Assembly: GCF_004010155.1 (NCBI RefSeq)
Contig: NZ_RRYH01000030.1
Coordinates: 1 to 64,000, forward strand
Direction: 5' to 3'
Length of the DNA stretch: 64,000 nucleotides
Source: Solirhodobacter olei
Lineage (GTDB): Bacteria > Pseudomonadota > Alphaproteobacteria > Rhodobacterales > Rhodobacteraceae
The notes under the pieces were generated by a model. The model ran no database searches. It saw only the letters and a program-made list of their open reading frames with translations, and had not been told where the DNA came from. This document shows, in pieces, positions 34,223-42,606 of the stretch (the first letter of the stretch is position 1; each line of letters opens with the position of its first letter). The position numbers were made by a program, and so were the translations under genes.

Positions 34223-34960
34223 ATGGGCCAGGCCCTTTCAGAAGCCGTGGATAGTCAATGTGCGCACTGCCCGGCGCATCACCTCGCATTTTGCGCAAAA
34301 TGCACGCCCATCGAGTTGGCGGATTTTGAAAATCTTAAGTATTACAGACGTTTTGAGCCCGGCGAGGTGATCTTCTGGCTAGGGGAACCAATGGGATTTG
34401 TCGCAACCATCGTCAGCGGCATCGCAACCGTGAACCAGACACTACCGGACGGACGACGTCAGATGGTCGGTCTGATGATGCCGTCGGACTTCATTGGTGA
34501 CCCGCGCAGGGACAAGGCACCGTACGATGCCATCTCGGCCACTGAAACGACACTCTGCTGTATACCGCGGCGGGCGTTCCAGGAGGCGATGGAAAAATCG
34601 CCGCGAGTGATTGGCCAGCTTTTCGAGATGAAACGGAACGAACTCGATGCCATGCAGGAGTGGATGCTCCTGCTTGGTCGCAAGACGGCTCGAGAGAAGG
34701 TCGCGAGCCTGCTCTTGCTTCTGGTGCGTCGACAACTCTGCACCGGGTCGCGAGAACGCCGTGGGCCCATAAGTGTTGCCATTGAGCTCTCCCGCGAAGA
34801 GATGGGTGACTATCTGGGACTGACAACCGAAACGATCTGCCGACAGCTGTCATCGCTGCGACAGGACGGTGTGATCGCGTCCAATGGCGTGCGCAACCTA
34901 TCGATCAACAGTATCGATCGACTGTGCGCGGAAGCATGTGAAGCGCCTGAAAGCGCCTAA
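34223..34960 (+). CDS. fnrL: FnrL-type Crp/Fnr regulator with N-terminal Cys cluster
   Basis: A 245-aa oxygen-responsive regulator. Four N-terminal Cys (C13, C16, C24, C27) and Cys near residues 113-114 (TTLCCIPRRAF) could ligate a 4Fe-4S cluster as in FNR. The cyclic-nucleotide-like barrel has FEPGEVIFWLGEPMGFVATI; the C-terminal HTH is LSREEMGDYLGLTTETICRQ. In FNR the recognition helix reads E-x2-S-R; here it is E-T-I-C-R, a Ser to Cys change. Under low oxygen it should control respiration genes. It is divergent from the SNF2 gene. Confidence 0.87.
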   Translation: MGQALSEAVDSQCAHCPAHHLAFCAKCTPIELADFENLKYYRRFEPGEVIFWLGEPMGFVATIVSGIATVNQTLPDGRRQMVGLMMPSDFIGDPRRDKAPYDAISATETTLCCIPRRAFQEAMEKSPRVIGQLFEMKRNELDAMQEWMLLLGRKTAREKVASLLLLLVRRQLCTGSRERRGPISVAIELSREEMGDYLGLTTETICRQLSSLRQDGVIASNGVRNLSINSIDRLCAEACEAPESA

Positions 34961-35228
34961 CAGGCCAGGGACGGTTCCGCATGTGGGCTGCCAAGATGTG
35001 AGGCTGGGGCAGGTTCGGCGGATCCAGGGGACGACCAGTCAGCCGCAATATGGCTCGGAAACCGGCAACTGCCAATTTGTTTGCACAGATATAGGTCATA
35101 AGTAATGTCCTGTATGCTGCATAGCGGCGTTGCGCGAGAGGGCCATTGTGCATGCGCAGCATTCGTCTACTTTGGTGAGTGAATGAGGCGGGATCTCCGC
35201 CAAGCCGAATGTCACGAAGGCAAAGACC
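34961..35228. other. Leader region of the DUF1127/sRNA transcript
   Basis: It contains GAAGG upstream of the 35229 ATG. CcsR-type loci in Rhodobacter are driven by RpoH-type heat-shock sigma factors, but I could not identify a convincing -35/-10 pair. A segment at 35061-35084 (GGCAACTGCCAATTTGTTTG) faintly recalls an IS6-A end. Confidence 0.35.
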
Positions 35229-35450
35229 ATGACAGTTGCACACATGAACCGCGTCCAGAGCGTCGGCTACGGACTCAAAGAAGGCTATGCCGCGTTCATT
35301 CGCAGTTACCAGGAGGGGGCAGCACGGCGCCGGGCCTATCGGCAAACCGTGTGGGAGCTCCAAACGCTGTCCGACAATGACCTGTCAGATCTTGGGATTG
35401 CCCGGTGCGATATTCATCGCGTGGCCCTCGAGAGCGTCAACGGCAAGTAG
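35229..35450 (+). CDS. DUF1127 small basic protein
   Basis: A 73-aa protein with the DUF1127 core at residues 35-66: RRAYRQTVWELQTLSDNDLS and DLGIARCDIHRVAL. In Rhodobacter a DUF1127 protein (CcaF1, encoded by RSP_6037) is co-transcribed with CcsR sRNAs and acts as an RNA-binding protein. The same layout is present here, with two CCUCCUCCC hairpins starting about 10 nt after the stop. The ATG has GAAGG about 8 nt upstream. Confidence 0.88.
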   Translation: MTVAHMNRVQSVGYGLKEGYAAFIRSYQEGAARRRAYRQTVWELQTLSDNDLSDLGIARCDIHRVALESVNGK

Positions 35451-35460
35451 ATTGAGTTCG

Positions 35461-35490
35461 GAAGGCCCTCTCCTCCTCCCTGGGCCCTTC
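35461..35490 (+). ncRNA. CcsR/cuckoo-type sRNA hairpin 1
   Basis: The stem GAAGGCCC/GGGCCCTTC (one bulged C) closes a loop holding CCTCCTCCC at 35472-35480. This is the hallmark of the alphaproteobacterial cuckoo (CcsR) RNA family, which uses an anti-Shine-Dalgarno-like loop. It starts about 10 nt after the DUF1127 stop, the conserved position for the family, and is probably processed from that mRNA. Confidence 0.78.
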
Positions 35491-35499
35491 TGATCTGGC

Positions 35500-35530
35500 G
35501 GCGGCATCCTCCTCCTCCCTGGATGCCGCC
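35500..35530 (+). ncRNA. CcsR/cuckoo-type sRNA hairpin 2
   Basis: A perfect 10 bp stem, GGCGGCATCC/GGATGCCGCC, closes the loop TCCTCCTCCCT. It repeats the loop of the first hairpin on an unrelated stem, showing that the loop and not the stem is conserved. T-rich sequence (gtcttccatttt) follows, so it may also terminate the transcript. R. sphaeroides has four such RNAs in tandem; here I see two. Confidence 0.8.
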
Positions 35531-35539
35531 GTCTTCCAT

Positions 35540-35949
35540 TTTGGGTTGGTGCCAAAATTCTGTCGCGAGGCCCGAGCCGAACGACCGTTCTCGGCGAGCC
35601 GCGCTATCAAGCCACCATTTGAGCGAATTGACGGAAAGAGCAGGGCTCTCCCCGGAAATGGTCCCTGCCGGTTACTAGGGCGATTTCTACGGCCTTGGGA
35701 AGTTTGCGCCGGTAGCTCCGGCCTCCGAAATTCGCTCGAGGAGCCAGAGCATCAGGAGCGACTGGACGACGAACATCGCGGCAATCGCCATCCTTCGTGC
35801 AATGCCTTCTGAGATCGGCAGGTCAGGAACGCCGGCGAAGAGTGCCCTTTGCCCATCGCAAGAGAGCTCGGAATTTTTCGCGCCCGGCGTTTCCACTGCA
35901 GTCCTGGCCTAAGACAGGAGACGGGGTACTGGCGGGCAAGCTCTTCGCC
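35540..35949. other. 410 bp between sRNAs and the MFS gene
   Basis: A minus-strand frame (35687-35896) ends with a single hydrophobic helix (RRMAIAAMFVVQSLLMLWLL) and could be a small membrane protein starting at its internal Met, but the start site is weak. Nothing else is supportable. Confidence 0.35.
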
Positions 35950-37188
35950 CTACCAACCGTTTCGCATCGCCATCCTGAACGAGACGACCGTCAGCAGTCC
36001 GGCGCCAGCCAGTGTCAGCGAGGCCGCGACCGCCGGATCGCCGAGGCCCGAGAGTGCGGTGCAGATCGCTGCGATGACCATCTGCGAGAAGCCGTAAAGG
36101 CCCGAGGCGGACCCTGCAAGTTCGGGCCGGACTGAGATTGCGGCCGTCGCTGCAATCGGGCTGGAAATTCCCGTCGCAAAGGAGAAGAGCGCGAGCGGCG
36201 CGACAAATGTCGCAAGCGTCAGCTGCCCGCTCAGCACGACACCGACAAGAAGAAGACCTGCGGCCAGCGTCAGCCAGTTCGCTGTCGCGATCAACCGCTG
36301 CATGGGGAAGTGGCGCAAGAGCTGGCGCACCAGCAGTGTGCCGGCTGACAGCACCAGGAGCGCCAGCATCAGCCAGAGGCCGACGCTTTCTGGATCGCGG
36401 TGCAGGTCGCGCTCGAAGATGAAAGGTGCAGCGGCGATCACTCCGTAGATCGAGGTGGTGCAGCAGCCTCCGCCGATGATCAACCAGCGCATCGTCGGCT
36501 CGCGAAGCAAGGTCAGGTTGGCGGTGCGGAAGCTCGTGGTCTGGCGGTGCGCTGGCGGCCGGGTTTCCGGCAGCACCCAAAGGATGGAGGCCATGTTCAC
36601 CAGCCCGATCACCACCAGGAATGCGAAGATCGACCTCCAACCGAGGGACTCTGTCATCGTAGCTCCCAGCACCGGGGCGACCGCAGGCCCGATGACCTGG
36701 AACGCGGTCAGCAAGGCTAGCCTGGCCGCGCCGCCATGGGTCGTGGAGCTGTCACGCACCATGGCTCGCGTCAGCACCAGCCCCGCGCAGCCTCCAAGTG
36801 CCTGCAACACGCGTGCGGCGACCAGCGCCCAAAGAGTCGGCGCGACGACCGTCGCCACCCCCGCAGCGATGTAGAGCGCGATCCCGGCGATCAGTGGCCG
36901 CCGTCGTCCGAAGCGGTCGGAGACCGGCCCATAGAGCAACATCCCTGCGGCCATGCCGAGGATGTAGAGACTGATCGTCAGCTGGATTTCTGGGATGGAG
37001 ACTTTCAGTGCTGAAGCCGCTGCCGGCAGGGCCGGCACGAAGATGTGGATGGCGAGCGAGCCCGTCAGTGTCAGCAGTCCAAGCGCCCAGAGCTTCGGCA
37101 TGGGCACCTGCGGCGCCTCCTCAGGCAGGGCGGCGGAGGCCGGCAGCATTGGCTCGTCCAGATGCGGAGGTTCCTGCATCGCGTTCAT
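35950..37188 (-). CDS. Bcr/CflA-type multidrug efflux MFS transporter
   Basis: A 412-aa, 12-helix major facilitator of the Bcr/CflA (DHA1) family. Motif A is GPVSDRFGRRRPLIAGIALY in loop 2-3; family motifs LPALPAAASALKVSIPEIQL (helix 1-2) and QALGGCAGLVLTRAMVRD (helix 4) are also seen. It exports drugs with proton antiport in the inner membrane. The start overlaps the MarR stop by ATGA, so regulator and pump form one operon. Confidence 0.9.
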   Translation of the reverse strand: MNAMQEPPHLDEPMLPASAALPEEAPQVPMPKLWALGLLTLTGSLAIHIFVPALPAAASALKVSIPEIQLTISLYILGMAAGMLLYGPVSDRFGRRRPLIAGIALYIAAGVATVVAPTLWALVAARVLQALGGCAGLVLTRAMVRDSSTTHGGAARLALLTAFQVIGPAVAPVLGATMTESLGWRSIFAFLVVIGLVNMASILWVLPETRPPAHRQTTSFRTANLTLLREPTMRWLIIGGGCCTTSIYGVIAAAPFIFERDLHRDPESVGLWLMLALLVLSAGTLLVRQLLRHFPMQRLIATANWLTLAAGLLLVGVVLSGQLTLATFVAPLALFSFATGISSPIAATAAISVRPELAGSASGLYGFSQMVIAAICTALSGLGDPAVAASLTLAGAGLLTVVSFRMAMRNGW

Positions 37189-37637
37189 GGGTCCTGTCCT
37201 TCCGACGGAGAGAAGGGCAGCTGGGCTATGATCCGCCCCAGAACGGCTTCGGCCGTGGCGATGTCGGCGGCTGCGATTCCGGCGAGCGCGGCCGCCCGAA
37301 CGCGGGCCGAGCTGGCCTCGGCTGTTCTGAGAATGTCTGCCGCGGCCTCCGTCACCACGACGAGCTTGGCCCGCCGGTCTGCTGGGTCGTCCTGCCGCTC
37401 GACTAGACCCTGCCTAGAGAGGTTGTCGATGAGCCGCACCACCGAGGAGCGGTCGAGCCCGAGGTAGTCGGCGAGCTCGACCTGTCGTACCGGTCCCTCA
37501 CGGTGGAGAAACAAGAGTGGAAGCCAAGTCGCCTCGGTCAGCCCTAGGGGTGAAAGTTCAGCATTCATCGCCCGCCGCCACTGGCGCGCGGTCTTTTGGA
37601 TCAGCCTGGGCAGGCCGGGGAGCGAAGGGGAGGGCAT
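37185..37637 (-). CDS. MarR-family regulator of the adjacent exporter
   Basis: A 150-aa winged-HTH protein. It has RRAMNAELSPLGLTEATWLP, the HTH VRQVELADYLGLDRSSVVRL and the wing VERQDDPADRRAKLVVVTEA, as in MarR. It should bind as a dimer to its own upstream region and respond to a ligand exported by the pump. It overlaps the MFS gene by ATGA. Confidence 0.9.
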   Translation of the reverse strand: MPSPSLPGLPRLIQKTARQWRRAMNAELSPLGLTEATWLPLLFLHREGPVRQVELADYLGLDRSSVVRLIDNLSRQGLVERQDDPADRRAKLVVVTEAAADILRTAEASSARVRAAALAGIAAADIATAEAVLGRIIAQLPFSPSEGQDP

Positions 37638-37646
37638 GACGATCGA

Positions 37647-37685
37647 ATATTGATGCTAATACACCAATTGCATTATCACCAATAT
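37647..37685. promoter_or_regulatory. Candidate MarR operator region
   Basis: An AT-rich stretch directly upstream of marR has inverted arms ATATTG (37647-37652) and CAATAT (37680-37685) enclosing an imperfect inner dyad (ATGCTAAT ... AATTGCAT). The dyad is imperfect, so this is tentative. Confidence 0.4.
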
Positions 37686-37848
37686 GGGCGATGTCAATGC
37701 ACCACTGGAGCGGCTGGCACCCGACGAAGACAGGTGTCGCTTATGTTGGGTCAACTTCCCGGTACCGATGAGCTAGAAAGCCTTCGTCAATGGTCCGGCC
37801 CGCGCGATGGCCGCCACACCCCTCTGGGCGGCCAGGACGGGCATCTCC

Positions 37849-38109
37849 TTAGTGGAAGAACCGCGACATCAATCCGCGGTACCGCGGGGCGGGGCGAAGG
37901 TCTTTCTCCGAGCGACTGTGCACCCGACTGGGGGCTGGCACACAGCGGATCATCCGCTTGACCGGCCCGTGGATCACCTTGTCGTCCCAGGCAATCGAAT
38001 CGGGCGCGTCCGTGGCAACCGTGCACGTGACGATACGACCGGTCGGCGTTTCCCAGATGCTGGTTCCGGAAATGGCAGCCGCCTTGGCACTGTAGACGCC
38101 GATCTTCAT
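37849..38109 (-). CDS. Possible small hypothetical protein (86 aa)
   Basis: The frame starts at an ATG with GGGGGA upstream. It has a natural-looking first part (AKAAAISGTSIWETPTGRIV, WDDKVIHGPVKRMIRC), but the Arg/Pro-rich tail looks out of frame, so it may be a truncated or frameshifted gene. No family recognised. It is the only gene candidate between marR and the CDGSH gene (about 950 bp); the rest of that gap is blank to me. Confidence 0.35.
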   Translation of the reverse strand: MKIGVYSAKAAAISGTSIWETPTGRIVTCTVATDAPDSIAWDDKVIHGPVKRMIRCVPAPSRVHSRSEKDLRPAPRYRGLMSRFFH

Positions 38110-38596
38110 AGACGATGTCCCCCATCTGGCCCGCTTGTTCGGGCCGTCGAGCTCTTGCCTGAGGCGCGATGGCTATAGCCCCCCGAACGCTTGAGCAAGG
38201 GACAAGTTGCCGCTCCCGTCAGCTGTCGAGAGAAGCCGTGAACGGCGGTCGCAGCGGACGCGCGTCGATCATACAGAAGTGCACGGCGTTATCCTGACGC
38301 AGGCAATATACAGCCCTGCAGGTTGGGCCGCCGCATAGGCCGATAAATCAATCCGGCGTCCGCCGACTCACCATCCAGTACGAGGGCAACGCGCCGCCAT
38401 GCATTCCGGAAGAGTCGCGTTATGCGCGAAAGCTGCACGCTCTGCACCCGTTACCGATCGCTCTTGCAAGCCCCAAGCCTGGAAGTCGCAACCGGATTGA
38501 ACGGCAGCGAGGCACGGCGAGCGTCAAGCCCTTGACGGCCGAAGGCATTCATACCTAGCGTTCAGGGATATCACCCTAGGTGAGGAGCGTTTCCCG

Positions 38597-39235
38597 GTGG
38601 TTGAGATCATCAAGGGCGACAAGGTCACCGTGCAGTTTGATGCCTCGCTTTGCGTTCACTCTCGCAACTGCGTGCTTAGTCATCCGGAAGTCTTCGTCCC
38701 GAATGTAAAGGGTGACTGGATATTTCCCGACGCCGCCTCACCAGATGCGGTCATGCGGATTGGCTTCAACTGTCCGTCTGGCGCAATCAGCGTCACAACC
38801 AACGTCGGCGCCGACTCGTCCGAGGCCCCCCCGACCGTCAATACCATCCGAGTGCGGGAAAACGGACCTCTTGGGATCGAAGGAGAACTGCTTCTGAGAG
38901 GCACTTCCATGGGCCGAGCGCGCGCAACGCTCTGCCGCTGCGGCAAGTCGCAAAATAAGCCGTTTTGCGATGGAAGTCATGTCGCCGCCGGGTTCTCTGC
39001 AACTGGCGAGCCAATGTCCAAGGAAGCACCCACGCTGGAACGACGCGACGGCCCTGTCGATCTTCAACCTCAGCCAAATGGCCCGTTGAAGATAGTCGGG
39101 AACCTGGAAGTGGTTAGCGGGACCGGCCGCACGGTCAACAAGGTAAGACAAGCTTTCTTCTGCCGCTGCGGCGCGTCCCGGAACAAGCCTTATTGCGATG
39201 GAAGCCACAAGACGGAGAACTTCAGCGCGGATTAA
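38597..39235 (+). CDS. Two-CDGSH iron-sulfur protein with Fer4_19 N-terminus
   Basis: A 212-aa protein. The N-terminal part (VTVQFDASLCVHSRNCVLSH, RIGFNCPSGAIS) is a divergent mono-cluster ferredoxin-like domain. Two CDGSH motifs follow, CRCGKSQNKPFCDGSH at 113-128 and CRCGASRNKPYCDGSH at 189-204, each able to bind a 2Fe-2S cluster through three Cys and one His. It is probably an electron-transfer or cluster-handling protein. The start is GTG 38597 with GAGGAG about 9 nt upstream. A hairpin follows the stop. Confidence 0.87.
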   Translation: MVEIIKGDKVTVQFDASLCVHSRNCVLSHPEVFVPNVKGDWIFPDAASPDAVMRIGFNCPSGAISVTTNVGADSSEAPPTVNTIRVRENGPLGIEGELLLRGTSMGRARATLCRCGKSQNKPFCDGSHVAAGFSATGEPMSKEAPTLERRDGPVDLQPQPNGPLKIVGNLEVVSGTGRTVNKVRQAFFCRCGASRNKPYCDGSHKTENFSAD

Positions 39236-39240
39236 GCGGT

Positions 39241-39260
39241 CGTTCCAGGCCTCTGGAACG
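39241..39260 (+). terminator. Hairpin after the CDGSH gene
   Basis: CGTTCCAG-gcct-CTGGAACG is a perfect 8 bp stem, 6 nt after the stop. There is no U tract, so it may be a factor-assisted terminator or an mRNA 3' stabiliser. Confidence 0.45.
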
Positions 39261-39408
39261 TCGGGTCGAAAATGAAACCGCGCTGCGTCCTGGGGCCCCG
39301 ATGACTGGACGGCGGTGCTTCAAGAGTTGTCCGTCAGCAACGCGCCCGCATTGCTGATGGTCGTGGCCGTGGTCGTGTCACCCCGTCAGGATAGGGGTGA
39401 CCCGCGCC

Positions 39409-40272
39409 TCACATCTTGCCGCCGTAGACCGGGAAGACGCTTGCATCGCCGTAGTCCTTGATCGGCTCGACGTTCCGGAGCGTCTCCATGTCCGCATCGG
39501 AGATTTCGAAGTCCACCTCCGCGTTGCTGCGCATGTGATCCGGGTTCGCCGTCTTCGGCAGGGCCGCGAGGCCGAGCTGAAGGACGTAGCGGATGCAGAG
39601 CTGCGGCACGCTCACGCGGTATTTCGCCGCCATCGCGCCGATTTCGGCATTGCCAAGGATCTTGCCGTGCCCGACCGGCGAATAGGCTTCGACCAGCAGG
39701 CCCTGGCTCTTGCTGTAGTCGATCAGCTCGAAGGGCGTGTTGCTGACATGGGCGAGGATCTGGTTCAGCATCGGCTTGACCGAGGCCTTTTCGAGCAGAT
39801 TGTCCAGATCCTCCTTCTGGAAGTTCGACACGCCGATGGCGCGGAGCTTGCCGGCCTCGTAGGCCTCTTCCATGGCCTTCCAGGCGGCGAGGTTCCCCTC
39901 GAAGAAGCGGTCCGTGCCGCCGAAATTCTGCCAGGGCGTGGGGCTATGGATGATCATCAGGTCGATCGCATCCAGCCCAAGGGTCTTCAGCGAGCCGTCG
40001 ATGGCGTTCTTCGCGCCTTCATAGCTCTTGATGCCGGCATCGAGCTTGGTCGTCACGAACAGCTCGTCGCGCGCGACCCCGCAGTCACGGACGGCTTCGC
40101 CCACGCCGCGTTCATTGCCGTAGGCCTGCGCCGTGTCGATGTGGCGATAGCCCATCCCGACGGCAGCGCGCACGGCCCTTGCGACCTGGGCATCGTCGAT
40201 CATCCAGGTGCCGAGGCCCAGCTTCGGGATCTCCACACCGTTCGACAGGGTATAGGTTTCGTTAAGGATCAT
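39409..40272 (-). CDS. Aldo/keto reductase
   Basis: A 287-aa (beta/alpha)8 NADPH-dependent reductase. The catalytic tetrad is visible: Asp and Tyr in HIDTAQAYGNE, Lys in FVTTKLDAG and His in LMIIHSPTPW. The cofactor-binding end AALPKTANPDHMRSN is also present. It reduces aldehydes, ketones or dicarbonyls (YafB/DkgA-like). It is the last gene of a five-gene run with cupin, tautomerase, SDR and MFS genes. Confidence 0.9.
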   Translation of the reverse strand: MILNETYTLSNGVEIPKLGLGTWMIDDAQVARAVRAAVGMGYRHIDTAQAYGNERGVGEAVRDCGVARDELFVTTKLDAGIKSYEGAKNAIDGSLKTLGLDAIDLMIIHSPTPWQNFGGTDRFFEGNLAAWKAMEEAYEAGKLRAIGVSNFQKEDLDNLLEKASVKPMLNQILAHVSNTPFELIDYSKSQGLLVEAYSPVGHGKILGNAEIGAMAAKYRVSVPQLCIRYVLQLGLAALPKTANPDHMRSNAEVDFEISDADMETLRNVEPIKDYGDASVFPVYGGKM

Positions 40273-40366
40273 CGGTTTCTTCCTTTCTACCGGGGCTCCA
40301 TCGAGCCCGTGTCATTTTCTCTGCCGGCCTTGTTCCCGATCACCGGGTTGGCCGTGCTTCTGCGCC

Positions 40367-41590
40367 TCAGCCGGCGGCCTTCGGGCGGGTCTGCCCGTCA
40401 GATCGTCCGGCCAACAGGAGGCGCGCGGCAATCAGGGTTCCGACCTGGAGCAGGGCACCGGCCGCGAAGGCGCCCGCAACGCCGCTCCACCCCGCAACAA
40501 GTCCCAGAAGCGGGCTGCCAAGGCCGAGCGCCAGGTCGAGAAAGATCGTGTACATGCCCATCGCCACGCCGCGGCTTTCGGGGGGCAGGCTGCGGACGGC
40601 TTCCTTGCCGAGCCCGGGATAGACCAGCGAATAGCCGAAGCCGGTCATGGCGGCCCCGAGGGCGGCAACAAGGGGGCCCGTGGTCCAGGCGATGAGTGCG
40701 AGGCCGGCACCCTCGACGATGGCGAAGAGCAGGGCGATCCGCGCGCCCCCAAGCCGGTCGGGCAGGTCGCCCAGGGTAAGACGCGCCAGGATCAGCGCAG
40801 CGGCGAAGGCGCAGAAGGAAAGCCAGACGGGCTGCCAGTGCAGCTGGGCATAAAGCAGGCTGCCGAACGTGAGAATGACGCCGTAGCCGAGGCTGGCAAA
40901 GGCGGCCCCCACCCCCGGCAACCAGACCGCATCGGCAACGCTCCGAAGGGAGGGCCGGTTCGCGGTCGGCACCGGGGCGACGCCCGGCACCCGAAAGATC
41001 AGGAGCGCCGTCGCAAGCGGCAGAAGAACAGTGGCCAGGCCGATCGCGGAGAAGCCGGCCGCGCCATAGAGCGCCGTGCCGACCGGCGCACCCAGGGCCA
41101 GGGCGGCGAACATGGCCGTGCCAACCCATGCGATGACCTTGCCCGCACGGTCCGACTCGGCCACAGCCAGCCCCCAGCTTACCCCGCCGGTGATGATGAG
41201 GCTTTCCGCGGCTCCGAGCAGTGCCCGACCGCAAAGCAGGACTGTCAGCGAAGCGGCGGGGTCTGTCCCGATCGCAACGGACAACAGGTAGAGCAGGCCA
41301 GAGGCAGAGGCCGTGGCAAGGCCGAGCATCACCCCGCGCTTCGCCCCTTTGGTATCGGCGTAGTGCCCGGCCGAGACCCGTGTCAGGACCGCCGCGCCGA
41401 ACTGGCAGCCGGTGACGAGACCGACGGCGAAGGCCCCGAACCCCAGCACCTGATGGACCTGCAACGGCAGAACCGGCAGAGCCAGGCCGATGGTCAGGAA
41501 CCCCGCCAACACGGTCGCCATGATCGGCAACAGCGCGGACGTGGTGGAGGGCATCTCCCTCGTATGAGCGGGGCCGACGGGCATTTTCAC
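40367..41590 (-). CDS. MFS transporter (arabinose-efflux-like)
   Basis: A 12-helix major facilitator of about 400 aa, with motif A-like SAGHYADTKGAKRGVMLGLA and helix 5 GRALLGAAESLIITGGVSWG. The substrate is unknown; the operon suggests efflux of a toxic carbonyl or quinone-like compound. Its GTG overlaps the SDR stop by GTGA; ATG 41584 or 41554 are alternative starts. Confidence 0.85.
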   Translation of the reverse strand: MKMPVGPAHTREMPSTTSALLPIMATVLAGFLTIGLALPVLPLQVHQVLGFGAFAVGLVTGCQFGAAVLTRVSAGHYADTKGAKRGVMLGLATASASGLLYLLSVAIGTDPAASLTVLLCGRALLGAAESLIITGGVSWGLAVAESDRAGKVIAWVGTAMFAALALGAPVGTALYGAAGFSAIGLATVLLPLATALLIFRVPGVAPVPTANRPSLRSVADAVWLPGVGAAFASLGYGVILTFGSLLYAQLHWQPVWLSFCAFAAALILARLTLGDLPDRLGGARIALLFAIVEGAGLALIAWTTGPLVAALGAAMTGFGYSLVYPGLGKEAVRSLPPESRGVAMGMYTIFLDLALGLGSPLLGLVAGWSGVAGAFAAGALLQVGTLIAARLLLAGRSDGQTRPKAAG

Positions 41591-42333
41591 GCAGGCCGCA
41601 CGGTCGGACGGAACAGGATCTCGTTCACATCCACGTTGTCGGGTTGCGAGATCACGAAGGCGACCATGTCGGCCATCGTGGCGGCAGGCAGACCGATCTG
41701 GCTGACCACGCCACGGACCTGATCGCCGAGGCCGGGCTCGGAGATGTGGCCTGCCAGCTCGGTATCGACCGCGCCCGGCGAGATGACGGTGACCCGGATG
41801 TTGTCCTGCTGCACCTCCTGCCGGAACGCTTCAGACAGCGAGCGCACGGCGTGCTTGGTCGCACAGTAGACTGCGCCGTTGGCCACGGACACGTGCCCAT
41901 AGACCGACGAGACGTTGATCACATGGCCGGATTTTTGCGCCTTGAACACTGGCAGCGCGGCAGCGATGCCGTAGAGGGTGCCCTTCAGGTTCACGTCGAT
42001 CATCTGGTTCCACTCGTCGATGCGGAGGCTCTCCAGTGGCGAAAGTGGCATGAGGCCGGCGTTGTTGAAGATCACGTCGACGCGGCCGAAGGTCTCCCTC
42101 GCGGTGTCGACGAGCTTCTGCACGTCATCCAGACTGGTGACATCGGTGGTCACGGCGACGGCTTCGCCGCCGGAGGCCCTGATCTCCCCCACAAGGGCGT
42201 CGAGCCGGTCGCGGCGGCGTGCGCCAAGGGCAACCTTTGCCCCGCGGGCGGCGAGGCCGCGAGCCGTCGCCTCTCCCATGCCGCTGCTGGCGCCCGTGAT
42301 GACAACGACCTTGTCCTTGATCTTGTTGTCCAT
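41587..42333 (-). CDS. Short-chain dehydrogenase/reductase
   Basis: A 248-aa SDR. Cofactor motif VVITGASSGMGEATARGLAA, VIFNNAGLMPLS, and the catalytic Ser/Tyr/Lys in HVINVSSVYGHVSVANGAVY then CATKHAVRSLSE are all present. It is a typical NADP-dependent oxidoreductase of unknown substrate. It is 25 nt after the tautomerase and overlaps the MFS gene. Confidence 0.9.
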   Translation of the reverse strand: MDNKIKDKVVVITGASSGMGEATARGLAARGAKVALGARRRDRLDALVGEIRASGGEAVAVTTDVTSLDDVQKLVDTARETFGRVDVIFNNAGLMPLSPLESLRIDEWNQMIDVNLKGTLYGIAAALPVFKAQKSGHVINVSSVYGHVSVANGAVYCATKHAVRSLSEAFRQEVQQDNIRVTVISPGAVDTELAGHISEPGLGDQVRGVVSQIGLPAATMADMVAFVISQPDNVDVNEILFRPTVRPA

Positions 42334-42358
42334 CGAGTATCTCCGTGTTCGCGGGGCG

Positions 42359-42592
42359 TCAGGCCAGCGACCCGTACCCCGGCTTCTTGTAGAGCATCTC
42401 CTGCTTGGCCCGGATGTCCGGCTCGTAGACCTTCGCGGTCCAGTCCTCCGGCGCGACCTCCTCGAAGGAGACCGACACCGGGTCAGCGCCGTAGCCGAGG
42501 ATGGTCATGACGCTTTGGGTGATTTCCTCGGCAAGCCGGGTCTTCTGCGCCTCCGTCTTGCCGGGCCACAGTTTGACGATGACATGCGGCAT
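42359..42592 (-). CDS. Tautomerase-family protein (4-OT-like)
   Basis: A 77-aa small tautomerase. Pro follows the initiator Met ([11 protein letters not shown]), supplying the N-terminal catalytic Pro after Met removal; the rest ([33 protein letters not shown]) fits the family. ATG 42592 has AGAGGA 7 nt upstream; a longer open frame to 43051 covers the cupin gene in another frame and is not real. Confidence 0.85.
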   Translation of the reverse strand: MPHVIVKLWPGKTEAQKTRLAEEITQSVMTILGYGADPVSVSFEEVAPEDWTAKVYEPDIRAKQEMLYKKPGYGSLA

Positions 42593-42606
42593 CGGTCGAT
42601 CCTCTT

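Noticed and set aside
35061-35084. IS6-A-like end (GGCAACTGCCAATTTGTTTG)
   Set aside because: It needs an indel plus substitutions to match the terminal repeat, and has no transposase or partner end nearby; could be chance.
39397-40695. 432-codon plus-strand frame opposite the aldo/keto reductase
   Set aside because: Antisense of the AKR and MFS genes, which have complete catalytic and membrane motifs.
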